A program made the translations under genes and the position numbers. DNA of 18,148 nt from an uncultured Oscillospiraceae bacterium (GTDB lineage Bacteria > Bacillota > Clostridia > Oscillospirales > Acutalibacteraceae): NCBI GenBank assembly GCA_910587835.1, contig CAJUNQ010000062.1, positions 1-18,148 on the forward strand, written 5' to 3'. Of this stretch, positions 7,648 to 13,851 are shown piece by piece; within the stretch, counting starts at the first letter, position 1, and each line of letters opens with the position of its first letter. The notes beneath the pieces were generated by a model. That model had not been told where the DNA came from. It saw only the letters and a list, made by a program, of their open reading frames with translations, and did not search any database.

Positions 7648-7926
7648 ATGAACGAATGGGATAGATTGCACCGGCAGGCAGAGCGCTATAAAGCGGAGTA
7701 CTCGTCCGGCACCCGGATCACGCTGCTGAGCATGGGCCAGGACATTCACCGTGTCGGTGACAACACGAAGGGAACTGTCCTCGCCGTGGATGACATCGGT
7801 ACCCTGCACTGTCGTTTTGACAATGGCTGGTCGTTGGGGCTCATCCCCGGCGAGGACTCCTTCCGCAAGCTGACCGAAGAAGAACTGGCAGAGGAACAGC
7901 GGCGAAAGCCAGGATATGGGCGATAA
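7648..7926 (+). CDS. DUF4314-like small protein
   Basis: A 92-residue protein, MNEWDRLHRQAERYKAEY, then the beta-rich stretch SSGTRITLLSMGQDIHRVGD and GTVLAVDDIGTLHCRFDNG, ending GEDSFRKLTEEEL. This is the DUF4314 pattern: a small SH3-like domain common on Firmicutes integrative elements, of unknown function, often next to methyltransferase and anti-restriction genes. The start is ATG 7648, with GTGAGG about seven bases upstream; the GTG at 7636 lies within that site. It is in the same operon as the acidic protein and lies just before the dcm remnant. Intact. Confidence 0.75.
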   Translation: MNEWDRLHRQAERYKAEYSSGTRITLLSMGQDIHRVGDNTKGTVLAVDDIGTLHCRFDNGWSLGLIPGEDSFRKLTEEELAEEQRRKPGYGR

Positions 7927-7972
7927 CATGGATGAAGATATGAACGAGGACGGCCCATCCATGAGGATGTGA
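7916..7972 (+). CDS. Possible 18-residue acidic peptide
   Basis: ATG 7916 opens MGDNMDEDMNEDGPSMRM and overlaps the end of the DUF4314-like gene. The composition is Met/Asp-rich with several internal ATGs and no good ribosome site. It could be a coupled leader peptide before dcm or the leftover tail of a lost gene. Weakly supported. Confidence 0.2.
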   Translation: MGDNMDEDMNEDGPSMRM

Positions 7973-7996
7973 GGTGAATTCAATATAGTGAAGTGG

Positions 7997-8025
7997 TCGG
8001 ATGGCAAATGGCTATCCGATTTTTT
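7997..8025 (+). terminator. Terminator-like hairpin with the dcm start codon in its loop
   Basis: TCGGATGGC (7997-8005) pairs with GCTATCCGA (8011-8019), nine pairs with one G-U. The loop AAATG contains the dcm ATG (8008-8010), and TTTTTT (8020-8025) follows directly. It has the form of an intrinsic terminator, or of a start-codon-sequestering hairpin. The U-run also encodes the Phe-Phe of the normal dcm N-terminus, so part of the match is constrained by coding. Confidence 0.45.
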
Positions 8026-8310
8026 GATATGTTCGCGGGGACCGGCGGGTTCCGCTCCGGCCTGGAGGCGTGGGCGGCTTTGAATGCGTTGGTCACTGCG
8101 AGATAGACAGATATGCAAATCAGGCATATAACGCCATGTACGATACGGAAGGAGAATGCTTTTTTGAGGACGCCAGAACCACCGACCCCGGCACATTGCC
8201 GGATATCGACCTTATTTGCGGCGGCTTCCCTTGTCAGTCTTTTTCAATCGCTGGAAAGCGGAGAGGTTTCGCGGATGACGCCAGAGGAACTCTCTTTTTT
8301 GATGATTGCA

Positions 8311-8333
8311 AGAGTTTGTTTGCAACAAACTCT
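8311..8333. repeat. Palindromic insertion in dcm (first)
   Basis: AGAGTTTGTT (8311-8320), TGC, AACAAACTCT (8324-8333) is a perfect 10-bp hairpin. About 22 bases here are extra relative to the expected IARV-AAAKRP coding sequence. Confidence 0.6.
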
Positions 8334-8388
8334 GCCTTGCCGCCGCTAAAAGACCTGCATTTTTGTTGCTTGAGAATGTTCCCGGACT

Positions 8389-8413
8389 CGAAAGTTGCGC
8401 AGCAACTTTTTCG
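8389..8413. repeat. Palindromic filler in dcm (second)
   Basis: AAAGTTGC (8391-8398), GCA, GCAACTTT (8402-8409) is a perfect 8-bp hairpin with CG/CG further out. It stands where a stretch of the methyltransferase after ENVPGL is missing. Confidence 0.55.
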
Positions 8414-8910
8414 CTCGGATATTTTAGAGACCGATGTGCCGGAGAGATATTTTCTTTCACAGATACAAATGGAACGTCTCTTGTGCAAGTCCTACCAGGC
8501 CCGGAGGGACGGCGGGTCTACTCCCCCGCAGGAGTGTCTATCACCCTGACAAGCACAGCGGGTGGCTTTGGCGGTAAGACCGGGCTTTACGATGTTACGC
8601 TGCATATCAAGGTCATGACAAAATCCGGGTATCAGTTAGCCCATCCCGGCGACAGCATCGACCTGGCCTACGCCACCATGAACACCCGGCGTGGGCGGGT
8701 CGGGGACAAAATTGCGCATACCGTTACCCCCGGTAACAACCAGGGGTATTTCTTTATCGACCTGAACGAAGACCCCAGCCTGACGGAAAATGCCAGGTGT
8801 CTGCTGGCCAACCAGGGCACCGGCATAGGAAAATTCAAGGGTGGGCGTTCCGGTGTATTCGTGGAAAATTCCAAAGCTCCTTGTGTTGCCCACTATTTTG
8901 TTGTGCGAGA

Positions 8911-8925
8911 GTTCAATTCCCGCCA
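8911..8925 (+). other. Possible attachment-site remnant (ssrA T-arm copy)
   Basis: GTTCAATTCCCGCCA matches the T-loop/T-stem segment of ssrA (complement of 9056-9070) at 14 of 15 bases, in the opposite orientation. The 5' T-stem strand is not conserved, as expected for an att half rather than a gene. The match is short and could be chance. Confidence 0.3.
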
Positions 8926-8990
8926 GAAAGCCAAAACGCCCATTTTATATCCACGTTTCGGGACTTTTGAATTCCAGCCCCTTTGGACGA

Positions 8991-9016
8991 AAAAACCGCG
9001 CAACCGCGCGGTTTTT
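8991..9016 (-). terminator. ssrA terminator
   Basis: AAAAACCGCGC (8991-9001), loop AACC, GCGCGGTTTTT (9006-9016). Eleven perfect pairs with A and T runs on the two sides, so it can act in both directions. It lies 31 bases past the tmRNA 3' end on the minus strand. Confidence 0.85.
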
Positions 9017-9046
9017 CGCCCAAATATCTTTTTGGTTTTCCTAGGA

Positions 9047-9399
9047 TGGTGGAGATGGCGGGAATCGAACCCGCGTCCGAAAGAGGGTCGCCGGGGCTTT
9101 CTACGGGCGTAGCTTTTGGTTTATTTCTCCCGCGGCCCGGCGCTCAAAAGCAAGCTCCGGGCTTTGGCAGCCTTCTTGGTCATGGCAAGGGTCAAAGGCG
9201 GCCCCCTCGCTCACGTTCACCGCTCATCAACGCTCTTATCCCGGCCGCGGTATTCCGGGTAAGAACGGCTGCTTATTTAAGCAGCAACAGCAACAAAGTC
9301 GTTGTCGTTTAATTTTAAGGTTTGTGGGTTTTTAAAGCGTTCCCACACCGCTGCCCGCTTACCAGGGGTCCCCTCCCCCGTCGAAACCTTTACATCCCC
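9047..9399 (-). ncRNA. ssrA: Transfer-messenger RNA (tmRNA)
   Basis: The 353-nt tmRNA rescues stalled ribosomes with SmpB. The tRNA-like part is clear: 5' GGGGAUG pairs with CAUCUCC before an encoded CCA (3' end at 9047), and the T-arm is GCGGGTTCGATTCCCGC. The tag reading frame ends N-D-N-D-F-V-A-V-A-A-stop (codons 9309 down to 9277), with a proteolysis-type hydrophobic AA end. The resume codon is probably one to three codons upstream. A G+C-rich pseudoknot region follows the tag. A sigma-70-type promoter lies about 220 bases upstream and a terminator 31 bases downstream. smpB is about 2.1 kb away on the same strand. The 3' end faces the mobile-element region, consistent with use as an integration target. 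Confidence 0.96.
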
Positions 9400-9404
9400 G
9401 GATG

Positions 9405-9614
9405 TTGATTTTACTTCGTAAAATCAAATTCCGGAGTTTTCTTCTCGCGCTCAGCGCTTGCTCCCCGCTCCGCAGGGAGGCAGAAAACTCCTGGGCCGTA
9501 CTGTCATTTTTACACTGCGGAGCAAAGTCAAATCCCGGAGTATCCCTCTCGCTCCCCGCTTTGCGGGGAGACGGACCCCCCCTGGACTGCGCTAACTTTC
9601 CTCACTCTGCTCCA
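9405..9614 (-). repeat. ssrA leader: duplicated structured unit
   Basis: Between the promoter and tmRNA lie two diverged copies of one unit (about 9406-9480 and 9509-9570). They share CAAATTCCGGAGTTTTC / CAAATCCCGGAGTATCC and a CTCCCCGC-type arm. Hairpins: TTGATTTTAC/GTAAAATCAA (9405-9427, 10 bp), GGAGTTTTCT/AGAAAACTCC (9433-9442 with 9482-9491) and CTCCCCGC/GCGGGGAG (9552-9570). These probably fold in the tmRNA precursor. Confidence 0.6.
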
Positions 9615-9621
9615 CAGTTCT

Positions 9622-9650
9622 AGTATACACCATTTCCCGCCATTGCGCAA
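9622..9650 (-). promoter_or_regulatory. Sigma-70-type promoter for ssrA
   Basis: On the minus strand: -35 TTGCGC (9645-9650), 17-bp spacer, -10 TATACT (9622-9627). Transcription should start near 9614, giving a ~215-nt precursor leader before mature tmRNA. Confidence 0.75.
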
Positions 9651-9980
9651 GGGGGATTTTGTGGAATTTTCCGGCGCACAAAACCCCGCTGCTTGGGCCT
9701 CTGCGTTTCGGTTCGCCCATATGGCAGACTGAATTCGGATAAGGCCTAATTTATAGCCTTTAATAGCTCTAATAAGACAGAGCCGCCAACACATTCCCAC
9801 ATAAGGAGGGCCGTTGGCCTGCTCGCGGAACGCTGAGAAATCAGGTATTCCCCTCGCTGCGGACCCAGATATGCACCGCCAAATGATAGAGGCCTTCCGG
9901 GACTTTATCCCCTCGGATATGTTCTTTCCCTGTTTTCTCTTTTTGGGGTATACAAATCCCACTTTTCCATGTCTTACCGC
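9651..9980. other. Intergenic region without a supported gene
   Basis: Between the ssrA promoter and the membrane-protein gene. A hairpin (TTTTGTG/CACAAAA flanked by GGGG and CCCC, about 9651-9690) lies just upstream of the -35. A weak AAGGC/GCCTT stem lies near 9740-9762. A 144-codon minus-strand frame crosses the region but has no family features and overlaps the promoter. Confidence 0.4.
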
Positions 9981-10625
9981 TTACCCTTTCCGAAAATGCA
10001 CCAGCGATAAAATACCGATTGGAATAAAATAGGCGCACCAAAATTCAAGGGCAGCCACCCCACCCATGCTGCTTTCTCCACTGGACATGGAGCCAAACAC
10101 CCCTGTCATTGGCATAATGAAGCAAGGAAAAAAGAAGACGCCATGCGCCAGCATAAGGCATTTCAGCCACCGGTCAGCCCTTCCCTGTGGGACGATTGTC
10201 AGTCCCACAAAGAATGTAGAGAGGGCCATCATGCCGTATCCCAGCAGGTCATAATGAAAGAACAAGCCGCCTCTTGAATAATCCAGGATCCTCATAGCCT
10301 GCCCGTCAAGAGCGTCCAGGCGGACGGTTGTCATCTGGGCAAAGTACACCAGAAAAATCAAAGCGGCATAGACTGCGGCAAACACCATACCGGCCATAGC
10401 CGCCGCTCTGTGTTTTTCATGGCTTTCACTGTAAAAGCCAGCACACATCATAATGTACCCAATGGGCAAAATCATACATACAAAATAGCTGCCAAATAGA
10501 AAGGGAATCAGCATACAGACGGCAAATAGTATGACTGAAATTGTGACTGTCAAAGCGCCTACGCTTGCTATTCTTCTATTCATTCCATGACTCCACACGA
10601 ACAAAGGTTGGGCGATTCTTTTCAT
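9981..10625 (-). CDS. DUF998-like six-helix membrane protein
   Basis: A 214-residue integral membrane protein with about six hydrophobic helices (residues roughly 18-40, 45-65, 74-95, 125-145, 153-175 and 188-208). The layout and the short polar turns resemble the DUF998 family, whose function is unknown. The first ATG (10625) has only a weak purine stretch upstream. An ATG at 10583 (MNRRIASVGALT) has GGAG at good spacing and would give 200 residues, so the start is uncertain. It begins 28 bases after the hydrolase gene and is probably the last gene of the smpB-hydrolase transcript. No clear terminator was seen after it. Confidence 0.7.
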   Translation of the reverse strand: MKRIAQPLFVWSHGMNRRIASVGALTVTISVILFAVCMLIPFLFGSYFVCMILPIGYIMMCAGFYSESHEKHRAAAMAGMVFAAVYAALIFLVYFAQMTTVRLDALDGQAMRILDYSRGGLFFHYDLLGYGMMALSTFFVGLTIVPQGRADRWLKCLMLAHGVFFFPCFIMPMTGVFGSMSSGESSMGGVAALEFWCAYFIPIGILSLVHFRKG

Positions 10626-10653
10626 TTTTCTCAGCTTATGGACAGGGAATTTC

Positions 10654-11466
10654 TCACCCTAAGCCTTCCAGAAACCGGAAAACCCGGGGATAAAAGTCCT
10701 CTGCCTCCTCATAGGCCCCATGACCGAAATCCGGGTATACATACAGCTGGCTGTCCGTAATCCGCTGGTTCATTTCATAGGAACCCTGTATGCCCACCGT
10801 CCTGTCCCCCTCTCCCCCCAGAATCAGGGTGGGGCAGGCAATTCGGTCCAGCTCGTCCCAGGCGTCAAATCCCAGAATGGCGTTCCCGTTAATGAGAAAC
10901 CGGTCATAGCTTTTTGGCTTTCCAACCCAGCCCAGGATGGGGTAGAGCTTCCTGTACTTTTTCAGATACTGCTCGGAATAGCTCTTTTCCGCTGTGTCCA
11001 TCATCAGCTCCTTGTGCCTGCCCTGTTGGGCAAGGTCCAGCCACTTGGCCACGCACTCCCGGATCATGGGGTTGACCCGGGGCGCGGTTACTGCCAGAAC
11101 CAGCTTCTCCACCCGCTGCGGGCGGTCTATGGCAAGATATTGGGCAATCATTCCTCCCTGGGACACGCCCAGGACGCAGGCTTTCTTGATTCCCAGCCGG
11201 TCCATTGCCTCCGCCTGGTCCCGGGCCATGTCCCGGATGGAATAGCCCCGGGGCATGTCATCCTTTCTGCTGAACAGATACACCGTGTACGCCTCAAAAA
11301 AAGAGGTGAAGGGTTTTGCCAGCAGCAGGGCCTTTCCTTTTACAGTAGCCAGCCCGTCAGAGAGGCCGGGAAGGAGAATCAAGGTCCGGCTCCCATGCCC
11401 AAAGGAGGCATAGCTCATCTGCGTACCGTCCAGCGGGACCTCTCCGTTCCTTGCGTTCCAAAGCAT
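10654..11466 (-). CDS. Alpha/beta-fold hydrolase
   Basis: A 270-residue cytoplasmic alpha/beta hydrolase. The nucleophile elbow is G-V-S-Q-G-G with Ser102. The acid is probably Asp221 (LGGEGDRTVG) and the histidine His249 (PDFGHGAYEE), so the triad is complete in the usual order. The oxyanion region LLPGLSDG is near residues 31-38. The substrate cannot be told from sequence; relatives include esterases, C-C hydrolases and lipases. ATG 11466 follows GGGGAGG at good spacing. It lies 26 bases after smpB and 28 before the membrane-protein gene, so the three are probably co-transcribed. No functional link to ribosome rescue is evident. Confidence 0.88.
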   Translation of the reverse strand: MLWNARNGEVPLDGTQMSYASFGHGSRTLILLPGLSDGLATVKGKALLLAKPFTSFFEAYTVYLFSRKDDMPRGYSIRDMARDQAEAMDRLGIKKACVLGVSQGGMIAQYLAIDRPQRVEKLVLAVTAPRVNPMIRECVAKWLDLAQQGRHKELMMDTAEKSYSEQYLKKYRKLYPILGWVGKPKSYDRFLINGNAILGFDAWDELDRIACPTLILGGEGDRTVGIQGSYEMNQRITDSQLYVYPDFGHGAYEEAEDFYPRVFRFLEGLG

Positions 11467-11492
11467 GGTTTTCCTCCCCGTGCCGGTGGCTT

Positions 11493-11963
11493 TTACCCCC
11501 GGTTCCTCTCTTTCAGGGCCCGCTCCATGTCCCGCTGGGCGTCCCGCTTGGCCATGTCCGCCCGCTTGTCGTAGAGCTTTTTGCCCTTACACAGGCCCAG
11601 CTGTACCTTTACCCTGCTGCCCTTAAAGTACAAGGACAGGGGAATCAGCGAATAGCCCTGCTGCTTCACCAGGCCGTACAGCCGGTTGATCTCCCGCTTG
11701 TGCAGCAGCAGGCGGCGCACCCGCATGGGGTCGGTGTTGAAGCGGTTGCCAAAGTCATAGGGGCTGATGTGGCAGCCGTTGAGAAGCATCTCCCCGCTGA
11801 CCACCGAGCACCAGGCGTCCTTCAGGTTCACCCTGCCCTGGCGCAGGGACTTCACCTCTGTGCCCACCAGCTCCACGCCGGTCTCCAACGACTCCTCTAC
11901 AAAGTAATCATGAAAGGCTTTTTTGTTTTGGGCAATGGTCTTGGTCCCGGTCCTTTCAGCCAT
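11493..11963 (-). CDS. smpB: SsrA-binding protein SmpB
   Basis: A 156-residue SmpB, full length. It binds the tRNA-like domain of tmRNA and brings it to stalled ribosomes. Family signatures: IAQNKKAFHDYFVEE, then GVELVGTEVKSLRQGRVNLKD, CHISPYDFGN, RRLLLHKREI, and GYSLIPLSLYFKG with VKVQLGLCKGKKLYDKR. The basic C-terminal tail (RDAQRDMERALKERNRG) enters the mRNA channel. ATG 11963 has AAGGAGGG nine bases upstream. It follows recR by 35 bases and probably shares the ybaB-recR transcript. Its RNA partner ssrA is about 2.1 kb downstream on the same strand. Confidence 0.97.
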   Translation of the reverse strand: MAERTGTKTIAQNKKAFHDYFVEESLETGVELVGTEVKSLRQGRVNLKDAWCSVVSGEMLLNGCHISPYDFGNRFNTDPMRVRRLLLHKREINRLYGLVKQQGYSLIPLSLYFKGSRVKVQLGLCKGKKLYDKRADMAKRDAQRDMERALKERNRG

Positions 11964-11998
11964 GACTGATCCCTCCTTTTCCGGGTAGCTCGAACAGA

Positions 11999-12598
11999 TT
12001 ACAGCTTCGTTCTGCCCTCCAGGGCCATTTTCAGGGTGTATTCGTCGGCATATTCCAGCTCGCCCCCTGAGGGCAGGCCGCAGCCCAGCCTTGTCACCAG
12101 CACCCCCAGGGGCTTGAGCAGCTTGGCTACATACAGGGCCGTGGCCTCGCTCTCGGTGGTGGCGTTGGTGGCCAGAATAACCTCCCGCACCTCCGGGGTC
12201 ACCCGGGCCAGCAGCTCCTTAATGCGCAGCTCGTCGGGCCCCACCCCGTTCAGGGGCGACAGCCGCCCGTGCAGCACATGATAAAGCCCCCCGAACTCTC
12301 CGCTGCGTTCCAGCACGGTCACGTCTTTGGGCTCCTCCACCACACAGATGACCGTCCGGTCCCGCTGGTCCCCGGCGCACATGGGGCACAGCTCCTGGTC
12401 GGTGAGATTGCGGCACACCGGGCACTCCCGCAGGTTCTGGTGGGCGTCCCAAATGGTCTTCAGCAGGGCTTCCAGCTGGGGGTCTGGCATATGCAGCAGG
12501 TGATAGGCCAGCCGCTGGGCCGTGCGGGGGCCGATGCCGGGCAGGCTGTTCAGCTTGTCGATCAGCGCGCCCAGCAGCCCCACATGGTACTCGGCCAA
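11999..12598 (-). CDS. recR: Recombination mediator RecR
   Basis: A 199-residue RecR, full length, acting with RecO/RecF to load RecA at gaps. An N-terminal helix-hairpin-helix (LPGIGPRTAQRLAYHLL, residues 19-35) is followed by a zinc finger with Cys59, Cys62, Cys71 and Cys74, then a Toprim domain (VICVVEEPKDVTVLE, LHGRLSPLNGVGPDEL) and a conserved LGCGLPSGGELEYADEYTL near the C-terminus. The start is TTG 12598, one base after the ybaB stop, with GGGGGTGATG upstream. The tight spacing suggests translational coupling. An internal GTG at 12583 is a less likely start. Confidence 0.96.
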   Translation of the reverse strand: MAEYHVGLLGALIDKLNSLPGIGPRTAQRLAYHLLHMPDPQLEALLKTIWDAHQNLRECPVCRNLTDQELCPMCAGDQRDRTVICVVEEPKDVTVLERSGEFGGLYHVLHGRLSPLNGVGPDELRIKELLARVTPEVREVILATNATTESEATALYVAKLLKPLGVLVTRLGCGLPSGGELEYADEYTLKMALEGRTKL

Positions 12599-12599
12599 C

Positions 12600-12950
12600 T
12601 TACATCACCCCCGGTATGCCCATGCCCCCCGACACGGCGGACATGCGCTCCTCCTTCTCCCGGGCAGCGGCCCGCAGAGCCTCGTTCACGGCAGCGGTGA
12701 CCAGGTCCCCCAGCATCTCCGCATCCTCAGGGTCAATGACCTCAGGCTTGATTTCCACGGCCTTCACCTCCATCTTTCCGGTGACAATGGCCTTCACGGC
12801 GTCGCCTCCTGCGGCGGCTGTGTACTCCTTTTCTTCCAGCTCGGCGGTAATGGCCTCCATCTGCTCCTGCATTTTCTGGGCCTGACGGGCCAGCTGCTGC
12901 AGATTGGCAGCGCCGGGGGTGTTGAATCCCTGAGGGAGTCTGGCTTTCAT
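12600..12950 (-). CDS. YbaB/EbfC family nucleoid-associated protein
   Basis: A 116-residue YbaB/EbfC protein, a small dimeric DNA-binding protein normally encoded between dnaX and recR, as here. A short N-terminal extension precedes the core: LARQAQKMQEQMEAITAELEEKEYTAAAGG, then VTGKMEVKAVEIKPEVI, then DAEMLGDLVTAAVNEALRAA, and a Gly-rich tail. ATG 12950 has AAGGAAGG nine bases upstream. A promoter at 13138-13166 and a ~180-base leader with a tandem repeat precede it. Confidence 0.95.
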   Translation of the reverse strand: MKARLPQGFNTPGAANLQQLARQAQKMQEQMEAITAELEEKEYTAAAGGDAVKAIVTGKMEVKAVEIKPEVIDPEDAEMLGDLVTAAVNEALRAAAREKEERMSAVSGGMGIPGVM

Positions 12951-12991
12951 AGGCTAAGACCTTCCTTTCGACTTGGGGTTTGAGTGAAGCC

Positions 12992-13099
12992 CACCTGGCG
13001 GTGGGCAATCCGCGGAGCCGCGAAGCATCGCGCTACCGGCATCTACACCTGGCGGTGGGCAATTCGCGGGGCCGCGAAGCATCGCGCTACTGGCATCTA
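12992..13099. repeat. 54-bp tandem repeat, two copies, in the ybaB leader
   Basis: Copies 12992-13045 and 13046-13099 differ at about three positions. Each starts CACCTGGCGGTGGGCAAT and holds the short hairpin GCGA-AGCA-TCGC and a CGCGG/CCGCG stem. A third partial CAC begins at 13100. The repeat lies between the promoter and ybaB, so it is transcribed on the minus strand. Confidence 0.9.
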
Positions 13100-13137
13100 C
13101 ACTTTGGGTTGTTCCCCGCAGAATGCAGTTTGTGGTT

Positions 13138-13166
13138 ATTATAGCATAAAAAGGGGCAAAACGCAA
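13138..13166 (-). promoter_or_regulatory. Sigma-70-type promoter for ybaB-recR-smpB
   Basis: On the minus strand: -35 TTGCGT (13161-13166), 17-bp spacer ending in an extended -10 TGC, -10 TATAAT (13138-13143). Predicted start near 13131, giving a ~180-nt leader that includes the 54-bp repeats. Confidence 0.8.
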
Positions 13167-13188
13167 GCATTAGAAAAGGGGCGGGACT

Positions 13189-13220
13189 GTCCTGCCGGGC
13201 ATTTTATTTGATGCACGGCC
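13189..13220. repeat. Dispersed repeat, copy A
   Basis: GTCCTGCCGGGCATTTTATT followed by TGATGCACGGCC. Nearly identical to 15982-16013 (four substitutions and one extra T). It lies just upstream of the ybaB -35 element. Confidence 0.65.
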
Positions 13221-13230
13221 TCCGCGTTTT

Positions 13231-13399
13231 CTAAGAGCCTATCCCGGAATGAGACGTGGGCAGATTGCGCAGTCAGATTGATCGCCAGATGGCGTCAAAA
13301 TTTTGCAGGCAGGCTGACGCCTGTCAAGAAATTTGGCCGCTATATGACGGAAAATATGCAAGCAAGATGCGTGCGGATCATTTCGGGATAGGCTCTAAG
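13231..13399. mobile_element. MITE-like element (about 165 bp)
   Basis: Terminal inverted repeats AGAGCCTATCCCGGAATGA (left) and TCATTTCGGGATAGGCTCT (right) differ at one of 19 bases. The interior is non-coding with short inverted repeats (for example GGCGTCA/TGACGCC). The ends resemble those of IS5-superfamily elements, but no transposase is present. The target duplication is unclear. Confidence 0.65.
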
Positions 13400-13490
13400 T
13401 GTGTTCCAGGGTGTTCCGGGTTTTCCCGTTACCCTCTATGCGAAAGCCATTTTTTATCTACCGGTAAAGCCTGGAACACGTTGGAACACA
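13400..13490. repeat. Imperfect 18-bp inverted repeat built from GTGTTCC units
   Basis: TGTGTTCCAGGGTGTTCC (13400-13417) is inverted as GGAACACGTTGGAACACA (13473-13490), matching at 16 of 18. Each arm is itself a tandem of two GTGTTCC units. It directly follows the MITE-like element. Confidence 0.6.
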
Positions 13491-13851
13491 CCCCCCAATC
13501 ACTCCAATTCTTCGGAATCTTCTGCAATAAGTCTATAGCCGGAAATCATAGCCCCCCTGTGCGCGGCTGTTCAGAAGAAAAAGCCTCTCCTCCAAGCCCA
13601 CGGGGGCCCCCTGTGCCTGAAGGAAAAGCTCTTTCATAATCTATAGCCCGAACCCGCCGGACGCGCACTGTCCCCCCTCCCGCGCAACCCTCCCGCAGCC
13701 GCCGGGCTTTCTCTTGCCTGACTTTTTCTAGCGGCGAGCTGGCCGGTGAAAGAAAAAATCTGTTTCTTGTCTCCCCAAAAGAACCATAGCGGCGGCTTTC
13801 TCTAAGTTGACAGCCTTGCTCCTTCTGTTCAGGCAGACTGGAAGCTAGCGC
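13491..13851. other. Intergenic region between the repeats and the dnaX end
   Basis: No gene is supported. A motif TCTATAGCC occurs at about 13531 and 13642. Short C-rich and G+C-rich stems are present, but none with a clear U-run, so I found no convincing dnaX terminator. Confidence 0.35.

Larger units (their letters stand above)
8008..8885 (+). pseudogene. Cytosine-5 DNA methyltransferase, N-terminal and middle parts, multiply frameshifted
   Basis: The family opening MAIRFFDMFAGTGGFRSGLEA (motif I) lies in frame one (8008-8070). A one-base loss moves it to frame two: VGGFECVGHCEIDRYANQAY, then CGGFPCQSFSIAGKRRGF with catalytic Cys at 8232-8234. From about 8306 it continues in frame three: AAAKRPAFLLLENVPGL (ENV motif, 8372-8380), then RCAGEIFSFTD, GGFGGKTGLYDV and FIDLNEDPSLTENARCLL, fading after SKAPC at about 8883. 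Between ENVPGL and GYFRDRCAGEI tens of residues normally present are missing, and a short palindromic filler stands there. Another filler interrupts the sequence before AAAKRP. No motif IX-X tail follows; it lies inverted at 6408-6699. The gene is dead. Confidence 0.85.

Noticed and set aside
7616..7926. Start at GTG 7636 for the DUF4314-like gene
   Set aside because: The GTG lies in the purine-rich ribosome site serving ATG 7648.
8306..9112. A single 268-residue protein running from dcm into ssrA
   Set aside because: Homology to dcm ends near 8883; the rest is translated terminator and tmRNA sequence.
9528..9962. 144-codon minus-strand open frame between ssrA and the membrane protein
   Set aside because: It overlaps the ssrA promoter and leader, has no family features, and its composition looks like translated intergenic DNA.
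12992..13099. Possible CRISPR array
   Set aside because: The whole 54-bp unit repeats head to tail with no unique spacers, only two copies are present, and no cas genes are nearby.
12984..13211. Open frame with repeating WRWAIRGAAKHRATGIYT
   Set aside because: It is produced by the 54-bp tandem repeat (54 is a multiple of three), runs against the ybaB leader and has no ribosome site.
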